Counted from the stretch's first letter, positions 1 through 9,994 are shown. The stretch: DNA of 48,237 nucleotides from an uncultured beta proteobacterium (GCA_903846025.1 CAIMZP010000088.1:1-48237), one strand, 5' to 3'. A program made the numbers and translations. Notes: generated from the sequence alone by a model not told the origin.

Positions 1-76
1 TGGTGGGTCGGGCGAGATTCGAACTCGCGACCAACGGATTAAAAGTCCGCTGCTCTACCGACTGAGCTACCGACCC
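1..76 (-). tRNA. tRNA-Lys (anticodon TTT)
   Basis: Reverse complement GGGTCGGTAGCTCAGTCGGTAGAGCAGCGGACTTTTAATCCGTTGGTCGCGAGTTCGAATCTCGCCCGACCCACCA folds as a full cloverleaf; anticodon loop CTTTTAA; CCA encoded. Confidence 0.96.
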
Positions 77-125
77 AGTAAAGAAAAAGATTATAGCAAG
101 AAGTTGGTCAGCGTCCACCCAGTCT

Positions 126-152
126 GCAGGGCGTTGCCCTACAAAGCCCTGT
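126..152 (-). terminator. possible hairpin downstream of amiC
   Basis: CAGGGC...GCCCTG inverted repeat just after the amiC stop codon; no strong T-tract. Confidence 0.3.
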
Positions 153-165
153 AATCATTGGTCTA

Positions 166-1500
166 TTAAGAGTTTAGACGCTTAGCTACGGGTGGATTTT
201 TAGAGAAATACTCCTTGATTCCCTTCAGTATCGCCTCAGCGATCCGATCCTGGTAGGCCTCATCGTTGAGACGAGCTTCTTCCTGCGGATTGCTAATAAA
301 GGCAGTCTCAACCAAAATTGAAGGTATGTCTGGTGCTTTTAGCACCGCAAAGCTCGCTTGCTCTACCGTTCCTTTATGCAGCGCTGCAAATCCACCAATT
401 TGTTTTAGGATTGAGTTGCCTACCAGTAGAGAGTCTTTAATTTGGGCGGTTGTTGACATATCTAGCAGGAGATTGGCTACTTGTTTGTCTTGAGTCTTGA
501 TATTGATGCCGCCAATCAGATCGGAGGAGTTTTCTTTATTGGCCATCCAGCGCGCCATAGTGCTACTGGCACCCATTTGTGAAAGTGCAAACACGGAGGC
601 ACCTTTCGCATTTGATTCAATAAAAGCATCCGCATGAATTGATACGAATAAATCCGCCTCTACACGCCGTGCTTTTTGTACCCGTATATTCAATGGCACG
701 AAATAGTCACCATCCCTTGTCAGGAAGGAGCGCATATAGGCTTCACCCTCAATTTTTTCACTCAAACGTTTTGCAATGGAGAGAACCACATGCTTTTCTT
801 TTGATCCCATTGAGCCAATCGCACCTGGATCTTCTCCACCATGCCCCGCATCAATTGCAATCGTAATAAGACGCTTATATTTGGCAGGCTTAGGGCTTTC
901 TTTTACCTCGGGAATGGCTTGTGCAATGGGGGTGCTCGGGATCTCTTTTCTAGTAGCGAATTGCGCAATCAGATCAACTTCTTGATTAGACTTCTCCAAT
1001 GCTTGCTCTTTACGGGCACTGCTTTTCACGAGTTCCATTAAAGGGTCAGGTGGGATTGTTGGGTACAGATCAAGTACCATGCGATATTGGTATCCCGCAA
1101 TGGGATCTAGCGTAAACAATTGTGGCTTCACGGGCTCTTTTAGATCAAATACCAAACGCACGAGACCGGGCTGAAATTGGCCAACCCGAATTTGCGATAC
1201 ATATGGATCGTTCGGCTTTACTTTAGCCACTAGGTCTTTGAGCGTGGAATTGAGTTCCATTCCTGGAACATCGACTACAAGGCGATCTGGATTGCTGAGA
1301 ATTTGCTGGGTAATTGGCAGTGGAGTATCGGACTCTAAGGTGATACGAGTGTAGTCTTCGGAGGGCCAAATACGCACGCCTAAAATTTTGGCACCCCAGG
1401 CAATATCTATTTCACTTAATAGCAATACAAAGCCCATTAATTTAATCGCAGACTTCAGGTACTTTCTTCTGGGGGGGCTTGGTTTCTCTAGATTGCTCAT
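166..1500 (-). CDS. amiC: N-acetylmuramoyl-L-alanine amidase (AMIN + Amidase_3)
   Basis: Motifs ITIAIDAGHGGEDPGAIG, FVSIHADAF, ILVETAFISNPQEEARL; N-terminal AMIN-like region. Confidence 0.93.
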   Translation of the reverse strand: MSNLEKPSPPRRKYLKSAIKLMGFVLLLSEIDIAWGAKILGVRIWPSEDYTRITLESDTPLPITQQILSNPDRLVVDVPGMELNSTLKDLVAKVKPNDPYVSQIRVGQFQPGLVRLVFDLKEPVKPQLFTLDPIAGYQYRMVLDLYPTIPPDPLMELVKSSARKEQALEKSNQEVDLIAQFATRKEIPSTPIAQAIPEVKESPKPAKYKRLITIAIDAGHGGEDPGAIGSMGSKEKHVVLSIAKRLSEKIEGEAYMRSFLTRDGDYFVPLNIRVQKARRVEADLFVSIHADAFIESNAKGASVFALSQMGASSTMARWMANKENSSDLIGGINIKTQDKQVANLLLDMSTTAQIKDSLLVGNSILKQIGGFAALHKGTVEQASFAVLKAPDIPSILVETAFISNPQEEARLNDEAYQDRIAEAILKGIKEYFSKNPPVAKRLNS

Positions 1501-2024
1501 GAGACTGGCGCGAGCATTGCGATAATATGGGCGCCTTGGCTAGAGTACGCGCTCAAGATAATATCTCGCTCATACTCCTCTTTATCAGCAATTAGGTGAA
1601 TTTGAATATCAAACGCGGGAAGTGTTCCTTCTGCTTTTTCGGGCCACTCAATGAGGCAGAACCCAGGAGTATCAAAATGTTCTGAAAATCCTGCCTCTTG
1701 CCATTCTAGGGGGCTACGCATACGGTAGAGATCAAAGTGGTAGGCCACGAGAGGGGTGTCTGGCAGATTATCCCCAAGTGCTAAGGGATAAGGCTCGCAC
1801 AGGGTGTAAGTAGGGCTCTTTACACGACCAACATAACCCATACTCTGAATTAAATAACGTGCAAAGGTGGTCTTGCCCGCTCCCAAATCACCTTTTAGGG
1901 AGATATTAAGGTGGGAGGCTGGGTTAGCAATAAGAAATTGAGCCAGGCTTTTAGCAAAGCGTTGAGCTAAAGCAGTAGTATCCGCTTCCTGCCTACAATG
2001 CTGAGAGTATGAGTCTATTGCCAT
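1497..2024 (-). CDS. tsaE: tRNA threonylcarbamoyladenosine biosynthesis ATPase TsaE
   Basis: Walker A GDLGAGKTTFAR, SPTYTLCEPY, HFDLYR, LIEWPE motifs; overlaps amiC by 4 nt. Confidence 0.95.
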   Translation of the reverse strand: MAIDSYSQHCRQEADTTALAQRFAKSLAQFLIANPASHLNISLKGDLGAGKTTFARYLIQSMGYVGRVKSPTYTLCEPYPLALGDNLPDTPLVAYHFDLYRMRSPLEWQEAGFSEHFDTPGFCLIEWPEKAEGTLPAFDIQIHLIADKEEYERDIILSAYSSQGAHIIAMLAPVS

Positions 2025-2067
2025 AGCCCTAGTTTATTCAATTATTTGAACCTATTCTGAATTCCTG

Positions 2068-3171
2068 ATGCCATCTTCCTTTGTTCCTAAAAATCTAGAC
2101 CAAGAAAATCTGCGTGATTGGCTTCGGAAGCAGGCGGTTGCGTTTGGTTTTGATGGTCTGCGCATTACCGATACCCATCTAGGATCTGCAAGCGAGCGCC
2201 TTAATGAATGGCTGGCAGAAGGGCGCCATGGTCAGATGGAGTACATGGCGCGACATGCCTTGGTGCGCTCTAATCCTCAGATGCTAGTGCCTAGTGCGGT
2301 GAGAGTCATTTGCGTCACCATGAATTACTTATCACCTGCAATTAATCTTGATCAGGAGTGGCAACGCCTAGCCGATCCTTCAGCGGCGGTTGTCTCAATG
2401 TATGCCCGTGGTCGTGATTATCACAAGGTGTTGCGACATCGTTTGCAAGATTTTGCTAAGGCAATAGAAGGTCATATTGGTTCTTTTGGCTATCGCGTCT
2501 TTACAGACTCTGCGCCCCTGATGGAGGTAGAGTTAGCGCGCAAAGCGGGTTTAGGTTGGCGCGGTAAACATACCTTATTACTTAATCGAGAATCTGGCTC
2601 CACTTTCTTTTTGGGCGAGATCTTGGTTGATGTCCCTTTGCCAATGGATCAGGAAGAGCAATCTCATTGCGGTACTTGTAGCGCTTGTATTGATGTGTGC
2701 CCTACGCAAGCCATTACTGCGCCGTACCAATTGGACGCGAGAAGATGCATTTCCTATTTAACGATTGAAAATCCTGCAGCTATTCCTGTGGAATTTAGAA
2801 GGGCAATAGGCAATCGGATTTATGGTTGTGATGACTGTCAACTAGCTTGCCCTTGGAATAAATTTGCTCAGCGTACACAATTGCCCGATTATGCAGAGCG
2901 TCATGGCTTAGGAAGGGCGAGTCTCTTACATCTTTGGTCTTGGACCGAAAATGAATTTGAACAACGTCATGAGGGGAGTGCCATACGGCGTATTGGCTAT
3001 AGCAGATGGCGACGTAATTTAGCGGTAGCGATGGGCAATGCGCTCGATTCATCAGAAGTCACTTTTGCTGAAAAAGAGTTGATAAGGCAAGCTTTAAATA
3101 GTGCTCTAGAGCATTCAGATGCTATGGTCTATGAGCATATTACTTGGGCGCTCAATCCCCTTAAAATATAA
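2068..3171 (+). CDS. queG: epoxyqueuosine reductase QueG
   Basis: YARGRDYHKVLRHRL, CGTCSACIDVCPTQAI and CDDCQLACPWNKF iron-sulfur motifs typical of QueG. Confidence 0.95.
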   Translation: MPSSFVPKNLDQENLRDWLRKQAVAFGFDGLRITDTHLGSASERLNEWLAEGRHGQMEYMARHALVRSNPQMLVPSAVRVICVTMNYLSPAINLDQEWQRLADPSAAVVSMYARGRDYHKVLRHRLQDFAKAIEGHIGSFGYRVFTDSAPLMEVELARKAGLGWRGKHTLLLNRESGSTFFLGEILVDVPLPMDQEEQSHCGTCSACIDVCPTQAITAPYQLDARRCISYLTIENPAAIPVEFRRAIGNRIYGCDDCQLACPWNKFAQRTQLPDYAERHGLGRASLLHLWSWTENEFEQRHEGSAIRRIGYSRWRRNLAVAMGNALDSSEVTFAEKELIRQALNSALEHSDAMVYEHITWALNPLKI

Positions 3172-3201
3172 GCAAGATTTTTCTCTAGCTTTTACAATCG
3201 A

Positions 3202-3990
3202 GTGATGTTTTTAAAAAGTCAACCCGATATAAATCCTAACGAGAATTCGCCGGAGGGTTTAGTAGTCCATCGATTTCAGAATCGAAGCGATGCATTTTGG
3301 TCTGGTATGCGGGATGCCGCTGGCGCTCCAGCTATAGTGCTCTTTGCCGGCATGGTAGGTTTTGGAGCGATGGGTAGAACGAGTGGCTTCGATGTTTGGT
3401 TTACGAGCTTTACTAGTATTTTCATGTTTGCCTTACCAGGCCAAGTCGTCTTGTTTGAAATGGCGATTACGGGCTCATCTGCTCTAGCTATTGCCTTAGC
3501 GGTGACTTTAACTGCCACTCGATTTGTCACGATGACGGTAACACTTTTCCCACAGTTTCATGAGAAGGACCGCAATCGGGGTCTATATGCATCGGTGCAT
3601 TTATTGGCCATGACAGCCTGGGCAATCTCGATGCGAGAGTTTCATACGATCGAGGCAAGACACCGTTTGAATTACTTTACTGGTCTTGGCTTAGTGTGCT
3701 GGCTTATTTCTATCCCAGGCACGACCATCGGATATTTTTTAGCAGGCATGGTGCCAACCCCAGTCACTTTAGGATTAATTTTTATTAATCCCCTATTTTT
3801 TCTACTGACCTTTACAGAGGTAAAGCCTTGGATTAATCGTATAGCCATTTCTTTAGGTTGCCTATTGGGGCCCCTGTTTTTTTTGCTGCATCGTGATTCC
3901 AGTTTACTTAGTACTGGCTTGGTAGCGGGCACAATTGCTTATTTTATTGATCGCAAACTATTGCGCAAAAGGCCGGGGGTAATTGGTTGA
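3202..3990 (+). CDS. AzlC family branched-chain amino acid exporter subunit
   Basis: Membrane protein with F..GMRDAAGAPAIVLFAGMVGFGAM and T..RFVTMTVTLFP; followed by an AzlD-like ORF. Confidence 0.85.
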   Translation: MMFLKSQPDINPNENSPEGLVVHRFQNRSDAFWSGMRDAAGAPAIVLFAGMVGFGAMGRTSGFDVWFTSFTSIFMFALPGQVVLFEMAITGSSALAIALAVTLTATRFVTMTVTLFPQFHEKDRNRGLYASVHLLAMTAWAISMREFHTIEARHRLNYFTGLGLVCWLISIPGTTIGYFLAGMVPTPVTLGLIFINPLFFLLTFTEVKPWINRIAISLGCLLGPLFFLLHRDSSLLSTGLVAGTIAYFIDRKLLRKRPGVIG

Positions 3991-4331
3991 TACATACCGC
4001 GCTTACTGGCTGGAGCTTATGGCTTGCTTTAATTGGGGCGTGCATCGGGACGTATGTCTGTCGTGCGATTGGTGTCTTTTTTTCCAAGAGAATTAATCAA
4101 GATAGCGAAATTTTTCGTTGGTTAGCAGCCGTAACTTATGCCATGGTTGCGGCGCTGACGGTGCGGATGGTCTTAATGCCAATTGGATTGCTCTCTACAG
4201 TTCCGGTATGGATTCGGATACTTGTTTGCATGCTCAGTCTTGGAGTCATGATTTCAAGGCCTACGCGTCGACTCGTTCCAGCCCTGTTGACTGGAACGCT
4301 ACTGATGGTTTCTTACGGCGTAATGCACTGA
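3987..4331 (+). CDS. AzlD family small membrane protein
   Basis: Small hydrophobic protein overlapping the azlC-like gene by 4 nt. Confidence 0.8.
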   Translation: MIHTALTGWSLWLALIGACIGTYVCRAIGVFFSKRINQDSEIFRWLAAVTYAMVAALTVRMVLMPIGLLSTVPVWIRILVCMLSLGVMISRPTRRLVPALLTGTLLMVSYGVMH

Positions 4332-4355
4332 TATTGTTTTTAGTATTCTCTTTGC

Positions 4356-7300
4356 TTATAGATGGGCCGCTAATACTTGCGCAATATGCACAGCATCTCT
4401 TTGGGTTCCATCGTGTATTTGATGGCGACAGCTAGTGCCATCTGCTACAACCCAGCTATCTGGTGATTGGCGAATAGCAGGTAAGAGACTGAGCTCTGCC
4501 ATTTCCAATGAGACTTTAATGTGCTCCGCTTCGTAACCAAAACTACCCGCCATGCCACAGCAAGAGGATTCAATGAGTTTAGGGTTGGCATTGGGAATGC
4601 TATTCAATAGTTCCATAGCAGGTGCCACTGCAGCAAATGCCTTTTGATGGCAGTGACCATGAAAGAGTATGGGGCGGGTAGCTGCTTTGAGCTTGAGAGT
4701 AAGCTTGCCTGCTTTTAATTGCGCCGCCAGAAATTCCTCTAAGAGTTGCGCTTGCTTGCTCACTATCAGCGCTTGTTCGCCAAGACCCATCACCAAGGCT
4801 TCATCTTTTAGGGTAAATAAACAGGAAGGTTCTAGGCCAATAATTGGAATTCCCTTTTCCGCATAAGGGGCTAAATGATGAACCAGTTCCCCCAAAGTTT
4901 CTTTGGCCTTATCCACCATCCCCGCAGCTAAGTAAGTGCGACCGCAACAAAATTCTTTAGAGCAAGTGCTAGGTTTTTTTGATTGATCGGTCTGCTTATT
5001 ATTCGTTTTGCGTGGAATGTGTACGCGATAACCTGCCGCTTTGAGAACCTGCAGGGCGGCCTGAAGATTCTCGTTTTCAAAGTAGGCATTAAAGGTGTCA
5101 GCCAAGAGGACAACCCCTTGTTGTTTTCCAATTGGGGTATCGATCAGCTCCTCTGGTGCGAAGTGATGTGAAGATGCGAGGGACGCTACTACTTTCAAAT
5201 TACTCCAGAAATGATAACTTTTCCATATTGGCAAACTTCTCTGTGCAGAAATACCCATCAGCCATTCTTGTACCTTAGCTAGCAGAGGCAGCTGATTGCG
5301 TAAGTTTAATAACGCAGGAAGACCAGGGATGCTGCTAATAATGGGGGCGTACTTGGGTAAGTAAGCTACCGCTAAATCACGCAATGAATGACCAACCCTT
5401 TTTTTGTAGGCCGAAAGAAACTCAATCTTCATTTTGGCCATATCAACCCCGGTAGGGCATTCACGTCGACAAGCTTTACAACTGACGCAGAGCTCCATCA
5501 CTTCTTTAATGGCATCGCTTGCTAATGGGGATGAGGCATCGTTAACATCGATCTGACTTGAGAGCGCTAGACGCAAGGTGTTTGCTCGGCCACGAGTGAG
5601 ATGCTTTTCATCGCGGGTAACACGATAACTGGGGCACATGACTTCTGTATCAAACTTACGGCAATGGCCATTGTTATTACACATCTCTACTGCTTTGGCC
5701 AACCCCATAGCTGGGTCGCCCCCAGTGCCAGGTGAGCTGGTTTCTTCGGTAACCGGGTTATTTTGCACATTCCATGCCGACCAATCAAGGGCGGGTTGCA
5801 GTAGAATAACTTTATAGCTTGGTGGAAAGCGGAAATTGCTCGCATCATCCATCTTGGGTGGATTGACGATCTTGCCAGGGTTAAATAAACCCTTGGGATC
5901 AAAGGCATGTTTAATTTCACCAAGCGCCTCTGTAATTTTGGGGCCAAACTGCCATGAGATCCACTCACCACGGCATAGGCCATCGCCATGTTCGCCGCTA
6001 TAAGCGCCTTTGTACTTTCGCACCAGGGCAGACGCTTCCTCTGCAACGACACGCATCTTTTGCGCGCCATCACGGCGCATATCTAAAATAGGCCGAACAT
6101 GCAATGTGCCAACAGAAGCATGGGCATACCAAGTTCCGCGGGAGCCGTGTTTAGCAAAAACATCTGTTAAGGCTTGGGTATATTCAGCAAGACTTTCCAG
6201 AGGAACGGCGCAGTCTTCAATAAAGCTAACCGGCTTACCATCTCCTTTTAAGCTCATCATGATATTCAGGCCAGCCTTACGTACTTCCCATAAATTCTTT
6301 TGCAGACTAGCCTCAGGCATTAGCACTACTGAGCCAGGTAAACCTAGATCACCCATGAGCTCTTGCAGTGCTTTGAGCCTCTCCAGTAATGGTGCTTGCA
6401 ATTCGCCAGAAAATTCCACCAACAAAATCGCCTCTGGTGTAGATGTGCTGGAATCGATTAAACCAGTCTCGATAGTTTTCTTAAAGCTAGGATTGCTGCG
6501 TGCTAAATCAATCATAGTGCGATCTACTAGTTCCACTGCAGTTGGACCTAGCTTCACAATATGTTGCGCGCTATCCATCGCTTTAAAGAAACTTGCAAAG
6601 TTCACAACACCCAGTACCTTGTGTTGTGGCAGCGGCGCAAGTTTAAGGCGCAATGATTTGAAATAAGCCAGCGTACCTTCGCTTCCGACGAGTAAGTGGG
6701 CTAAATTTACGCTGCCATCTTTTGTATAAGGCAATTCACTTTGAGGATGAAAAATATCTAGGTTGTATCCACCAACACGTCGCAGTACTTTTGGAAAGTG
6801 CGCCTCGATTTCAGGTTGAAGTTTATTGGAAAGGCCTTTAACAAAGTCCCCCAATTGTTTTGCAACACCAGAGCTATTAATGTAATTGTCAAATTGAGCG
6901 ACTTGACCAGTTGCTAGCCAGGCATCAATGCCTAGTACGTTATGCACCATATTGCCGTAAGCAATGGAGCGGCTACCACAAGAATTATTGCCAGCCATTC
7001 CACCAATTGTGGCTTGACCGGCAGTAGAGACATCAACTGGATACCAGAGGCCATGTGTTTTTAGGGTGGTATTGAGGTGATCAAGAACCATCCCAGGCTC
7101 TACTTCGACATAGCCTTTATCAAGGTTTAGTTCTAAAGTATTTCTAAAGTATTTAGTGTTGTCTATAACTAGTGCGGCGCCGGTGGTTTGACCGCATTGA
7201 CTTGTGCCGCCGCCGCGAGGCAATACTGGAATGGACAATTCTGCAGCAATGCCAATCGCCGCCGCAATATCCTCAGCTGTCTTGGGTACCAACACGGCCA

Positions 7301-7451
7301 ATGGCATGGCTTGATAAATGGAGGCATCTGTTGCATAGCGCCCCCGACTGGCGCTATCGGTCATGACTTCACCAGAGGTTTCTTGCCTCAGACGTTTAGC
7401 TAAGGTATGTGTATTCGCAATCCATTCTTTATGTTCAAGCGGTGCATTCAT
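4356..7451 (-). CDS. FAD-binding and 4Fe-4S/CCG oxidoreductase (D-2-hydroxyglutarate dehydrogenase / YdiJ-like, GlcD-GlcF type fusion)
   Basis: VLPRGGGTSQCGQTTG, MAGNNSCGSRSIAYGNMVHNV, YSGEHGDGLCRGEW (FAD_binding_4 / FAD-oxidase C), CVSCKACRRECPTGVDMAKMK, C-terminal SCCGMAGSFGYE (CCG domain). Confidence 0.88.
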   Translation of the reverse strand: MNAPLEHKEWIANTHTLAKRLRQETSGEVMTDSASRGRYATDASIYQAMPLAVLVPKTAEDIAAAIGIAAELSIPVLPRGGGTSQCGQTTGAALVIDNTKYFRNTLELNLDKGYVEVEPGMVLDHLNTTLKTHGLWYPVDVSTAGQATIGGMAGNNSCGSRSIAYGNMVHNVLGIDAWLATGQVAQFDNYINSSGVAKQLGDFVKGLSNKLQPEIEAHFPKVLRRVGGYNLDIFHPQSELPYTKDGSVNLAHLLVGSEGTLAYFKSLRLKLAPLPQHKVLGVVNFASFFKAMDSAQHIVKLGPTAVELVDRTMIDLARSNPSFKKTIETGLIDSSTSTPEAILLVEFSGELQAPLLERLKALQELMGDLGLPGSVVLMPEASLQKNLWEVRKAGLNIMMSLKGDGKPVSFIEDCAVPLESLAEYTQALTDVFAKHGSRGTWYAHASVGTLHVRPILDMRRDGAQKMRVVAEEASALVRKYKGAYSGEHGDGLCRGEWISWQFGPKITEALGEIKHAFDPKGLFNPGKIVNPPKMDDASNFRFPPSYKVILLQPALDWSAWNVQNNPVTEETSSPGTGGDPAMGLAKAVEMCNNNGHCRKFDTEVMCPSYRVTRDEKHLTRGRANTLRLALSSQIDVNDASSPLASDAIKEVMELCVSCKACRRECPTGVDMAKMKIEFLSAYKKRVGHSLRDLAVAYLPKYAPIISSIPGLPALLNLRNQLPLLAKVQEWLMGISAQRSLPIWKSYHFWSNLKVVASLASSHHFAPEELIDTPIGKQQGVVLLADTFNAYFENENLQAALQVLKAAGYRVHIPRKTNNKQTDQSKKPSTCSKEFCCGRTYLAAGMVDKAKETLGELVHHLAPYAEKGIPIIGLEPSCLFTLKDEALVMGLGEQALIVSKQAQLLEEFLAAQLKAGKLTLKLKAATRPILFHGHCHQKAFAAVAPAMELLNSIPNANPKLIESSCCGMAGSFGYEAEHIKVSLEMAELSLLPAIRQSPDSWVVADGTSCRHQIHDGTQRDAVHIAQVLAAHL

Positions 7452-8134
7452 ATTGTGACTGACTGAGTAGTGTTTTCGGATTCAATGAGTTGGATCACAA
7501 CATCGCGTTTATTGAGCACATGCTGGATCATCACTTTACGCATCCGCTCACTGTCATGTGCTTTTAATGCATCAATCATTTCCTGATGCTCTTGAACTGC
7601 TTTTTCCCATTTCACGCCATCCTGATTAGAGCGAAAGCGAAAGGCTTCAATGCGCGCATTCACCTGAGTAAATAGTTGACTTAAGATTGGGTTGCTAGCA
7701 GCATGATTAATCAGATGATGAATACTCAAATTGAGCTTGTAGTAGTTTGACAAATCTCGACGAGCGTAAGAAGCCATCATTTCATATTGAAGTGCCTCTA
7801 ATTCAGATAGGGCTGACGCGCTAATATTTTTAGCAGCCAATTCGCCTGAATAGCCCTCCAATTGAGCGATCACATCAAAGGTGTGAATGACATCTTCCTT
7901 ACTCAGTTGAGTGGCGATTGCTCCGCGATTGGCAATTAACTCCACCAGCCCATCAGCAGCCAATCGTTTGATTGCCTCTCGAATCGGTGTGCGAGACACT
8001 TTGAGGCTTTCGGCTAGCTCACGCTCATTGAGCTTGCTGCCAGGTGCAATCATCCCTTCTACCAATAAGGATCTTAATTTTTGGAAAGTTGCCGCATGTA
8101 GATTGTGTGAATTCGCTTGCTCATTAGCTAGCAT
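7448..8134 (-). CDS. GntR family transcriptional regulator (FCD C-terminal domain type)
   Basis: N-terminal wHTH GSKLNERELAESLKVSRTPIREAIKRLAADGLVEL; overlaps the dehydrogenase gene by 4 nt. Confidence 0.93.
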   Translation of the reverse strand: MLANEQANSHNLHAATFQKLRSLLVEGMIAPGSKLNERELAESLKVSRTPIREAIKRLAADGLVELIANRGAIATQLSKEDVIHTFDVIAQLEGYSGELAAKNISASALSELEALQYEMMASYARRDLSNYYKLNLSIHHLINHAASNPILSQLFTQVNARIEAFRFRSNQDGVKWEKAVQEHQEMIDALKAHDSERMRKVMIQHVLNKRDVVIQLIESENTTQSVTI

Positions 8135-8147
8135 GGATAAACCTTAT

Positions 8148-8159
8148 TTTGTATACAAA
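8148..8159. promoter_or_regulatory. candidate GntR operator TTTGTATACAAA
   Basis: Perfect 12-bp palindrome just upstream of the gntR start, matching the T.GTATAC.A style of FCD-type GntR sites. Confidence 0.55.
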
Positions 8160-8230
8160 TTAACTATATCTCATAATAAATCATAATTAATCACTAATTA
8201 AGGCTTTATTTGGCTATTAAAAATAATTAT

Positions 8231-8242
8231 TTTGCATACAAA
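8231..8242. promoter_or_regulatory. candidate second GntR operator TTTGCATACAAA
   Basis: One-mismatch copy of the palindrome at 8148, upstream of the divergent aminotransferase gene. Confidence 0.5.
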
Positions 8243-8323
8243 AAGACAAAATTTGAAAAATTCACTTACACTAGATGCACTGATTCACCATAAAAACAAT
8301 TCAGAAGAAAAGCGAGACTAAGC

Positions 8324-9508
8324 ATGCTGAAACTAGATAATCACCTGTCTGGGCGCCATTTTTTACATATTCCTGGCCCAAGTCCAGTGCCTGCCCGTAT
8401 TTTGCGTGCTATTAGCTATCAGACGATTGATCATCGCGGGCCTGAATTTGGTGAATTTGGCCTCAAAATATTAGACGGTATTAAAAAGATTTTTAAAACA
8501 GAGCAACCCGTCATTATTTATTCGGCTTCTGGCACGGGGGCTTGGGAAGGCGCTTTAGTGAACGTCCTTAATCCGGGCGATAAGGTTTTGTTTTATGAAA
8601 CCGGCCAGTTCGCCAACTTATGGCGTGCCTTAGGAAAGCGCCTAGAGTTAAATGTCGAAGTTGTTGGCAAAACAGGTCAAGATACTTGGCGTTGGGGTGT
8701 TGATGCCAGTGTCATTGAGGCGCGTTTGCGCCAAGATACACAGCATGAAATTAAAGCGGTATGTGTGGTTCACAACGAAACTTCTACGGGGGTGACATCA
8801 AATATTGCCGCCGTGCGCAAGGCAATTGACGATGCTAGACACCCAGCGCTATTGCTGGTGGATAGCGTATCTGGCTTGGGTTCAGCCGATTATTGCCATG
8901 ATGCTTGGGGTGCTGATGTCACCATTTCTGGTTCACAAAAAGGTTTGATGCTGCCTCCAGGGATTGGTTTTAATGCGCTCTCACCAAAAGCCATTGAAGC
9001 GAGCCAGCGTAGCAAGTTTCCAAAGTCCTATTTCGCTTGGGATGAAATCCTCGAGTCCAATAAAACAGGCTATTGGCCAACTACTCCTAGCACCAATTTA
9101 TTGTATGGATTGCATGAGGCGCTCGATATGATGATGGCCGAGGGTTTGGACACTATTTTTGCTCGTCACCAACGTTTGGCAGAAGCTTGTCGTCGCGCTG
9201 CCACCGCTTGGGGTTTGGAGATCCAATGTTTAGATCCAAATGCGTACTCGCCAGTATTGACCACCATCGTAGTACCAGCAGAAATGGATGCAGATGTGTT
9301 GCGTAAGCATGCCCTGCAGAAATTTAATTTATCACTCGGAACAGGTCTAGGTAAGCTCAAAGGCAAGATTTTCCGGATTGGCCATTTGGGTGACTGTAAC
9401 GAGCTTAGCTTAATGGCTGCCTTGAGCGGGGTCGAGATGAGCCTAGGCGCAATGGGCTACAAACCCAAGGAAAGTGGTGTAGTTGCTGCTCAAGACTTCC
9501 TTAAATAA
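8324..9508 (+). CDS. PLP-dependent aminotransferase, serine/alanine-glyoxylate aminotransferase family
   Basis: HIPGPSPVPARIL, VHNETSTGVTSNI, LLVDSVSGLGSADY, SGSQKGLMLPPGIGF. Confidence 0.9.
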   Translation: MLKLDNHLSGRHFLHIPGPSPVPARILRAISYQTIDHRGPEFGEFGLKILDGIKKIFKTEQPVIIYSASGTGAWEGALVNVLNPGDKVLFYETGQFANLWRALGKRLELNVEVVGKTGQDTWRWGVDASVIEARLRQDTQHEIKAVCVVHNETSTGVTSNIAAVRKAIDDARHPALLLVDSVSGLGSADYCHDAWGADVTISGSQKGLMLPPGIGFNALSPKAIEASQRSKFPKSYFAWDEILESNKTGYWPTTPSTNLLYGLHEALDMMMAEGLDTIFARHQRLAEACRRAATAWGLEIQCLDPNAYSPVLTTIVVPAEMDADVLRKHALQKFNLSLGTGLGKLKGKIFRIGHLGDCNELSLMAALSGVEMSLGAMGYKPKESGVVAAQDFLK

Positions 9509-9580
9509 GCCTTGGACCCAATACCCACTTATAATTCAAGTACTTATATATCGACCTTATTTGAGATAGAAAGAATTCCC

Positions 9581-9988
9581 ATGTTAGCTACAAAGCCCTA
9601 TTTGACTCAAGCTGATGTCCAAAAAATCCTGGATGCGGCCGATAAACATGCTGCCCAAAATAATCTAGCGGTCACCATTGCTGTTTGTGACGATGGTGGT
9701 CATGTTTTGGGTTTAATCCGTCGTGATGGCTGCGCGCCAGTGTCCGCTTACATTGCTCAAGAAAAAGCGCGTACTGCTGCTATGGGTAAGCGCGAGAGTC
9801 GTGTTTACGAGGAAATTATTAATAACGGCCGCACCTCCTTTTTATCTGTCCCGCATATTTCGGGAATGCTAGAGGGTGGGGTCAATATCGAGGTAAATGG
9901 TTTTACCATCGGCGCAGTCGGCGTTTCCGGCGTTAAATCAACCGAGGATGCCGAAACTGCTAAAGCCGGCATTGCGGCCATCTTGTAA
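9581..9988 (+). CDS. GlcG/HbpS-like heme-degrading domain protein
   Basis: ORF 9512-9988, ATG at 9581 (MLATKPYLTQADVQKILDAADKHA) preferred; IAVCDDGGHVLGLIRRDGC, IGAVGVSGVKSTEDAETAKAGIAAI. Confidence 0.85.
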   Translation: MLATKPYLTQADVQKILDAADKHAAQNNLAVTIAVCDDGGHVLGLIRRDGCAPVSAYIAQEKARTAAMGKRESRVYEEIINNGRTSFLSVPHISGMLEGGVNIEVNGFTIGAVGVSGVKSTEDAETAKAGIAAIL

Positions 9989-9994
9989 GTTACC

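Noticed and set aside
1471-1477. C7 tract (minus strand) near the amiC 5' end as a phase-variation site
   Set aside because: Short, explained by Pro codons (SPP), and amiC is a housekeeping gene; no support for switching.
5687-6073. 128-aa minus-strand ORF
   Set aside because: Alternative frame inside the same-strand dehydrogenase gene.
6010-6666. 218-aa plus-strand ORF
   Set aside because: Fully antisense to the well-supported FAD/Fe-S dehydrogenase; composition looks like a shadow frame, with no family motif.
8135-8323. glycine riboswitch upstream of the aminotransferase gene
   Set aside because: AT-rich leader without conserved glycine aptamer motifs; palindromic GntR sites fit better.
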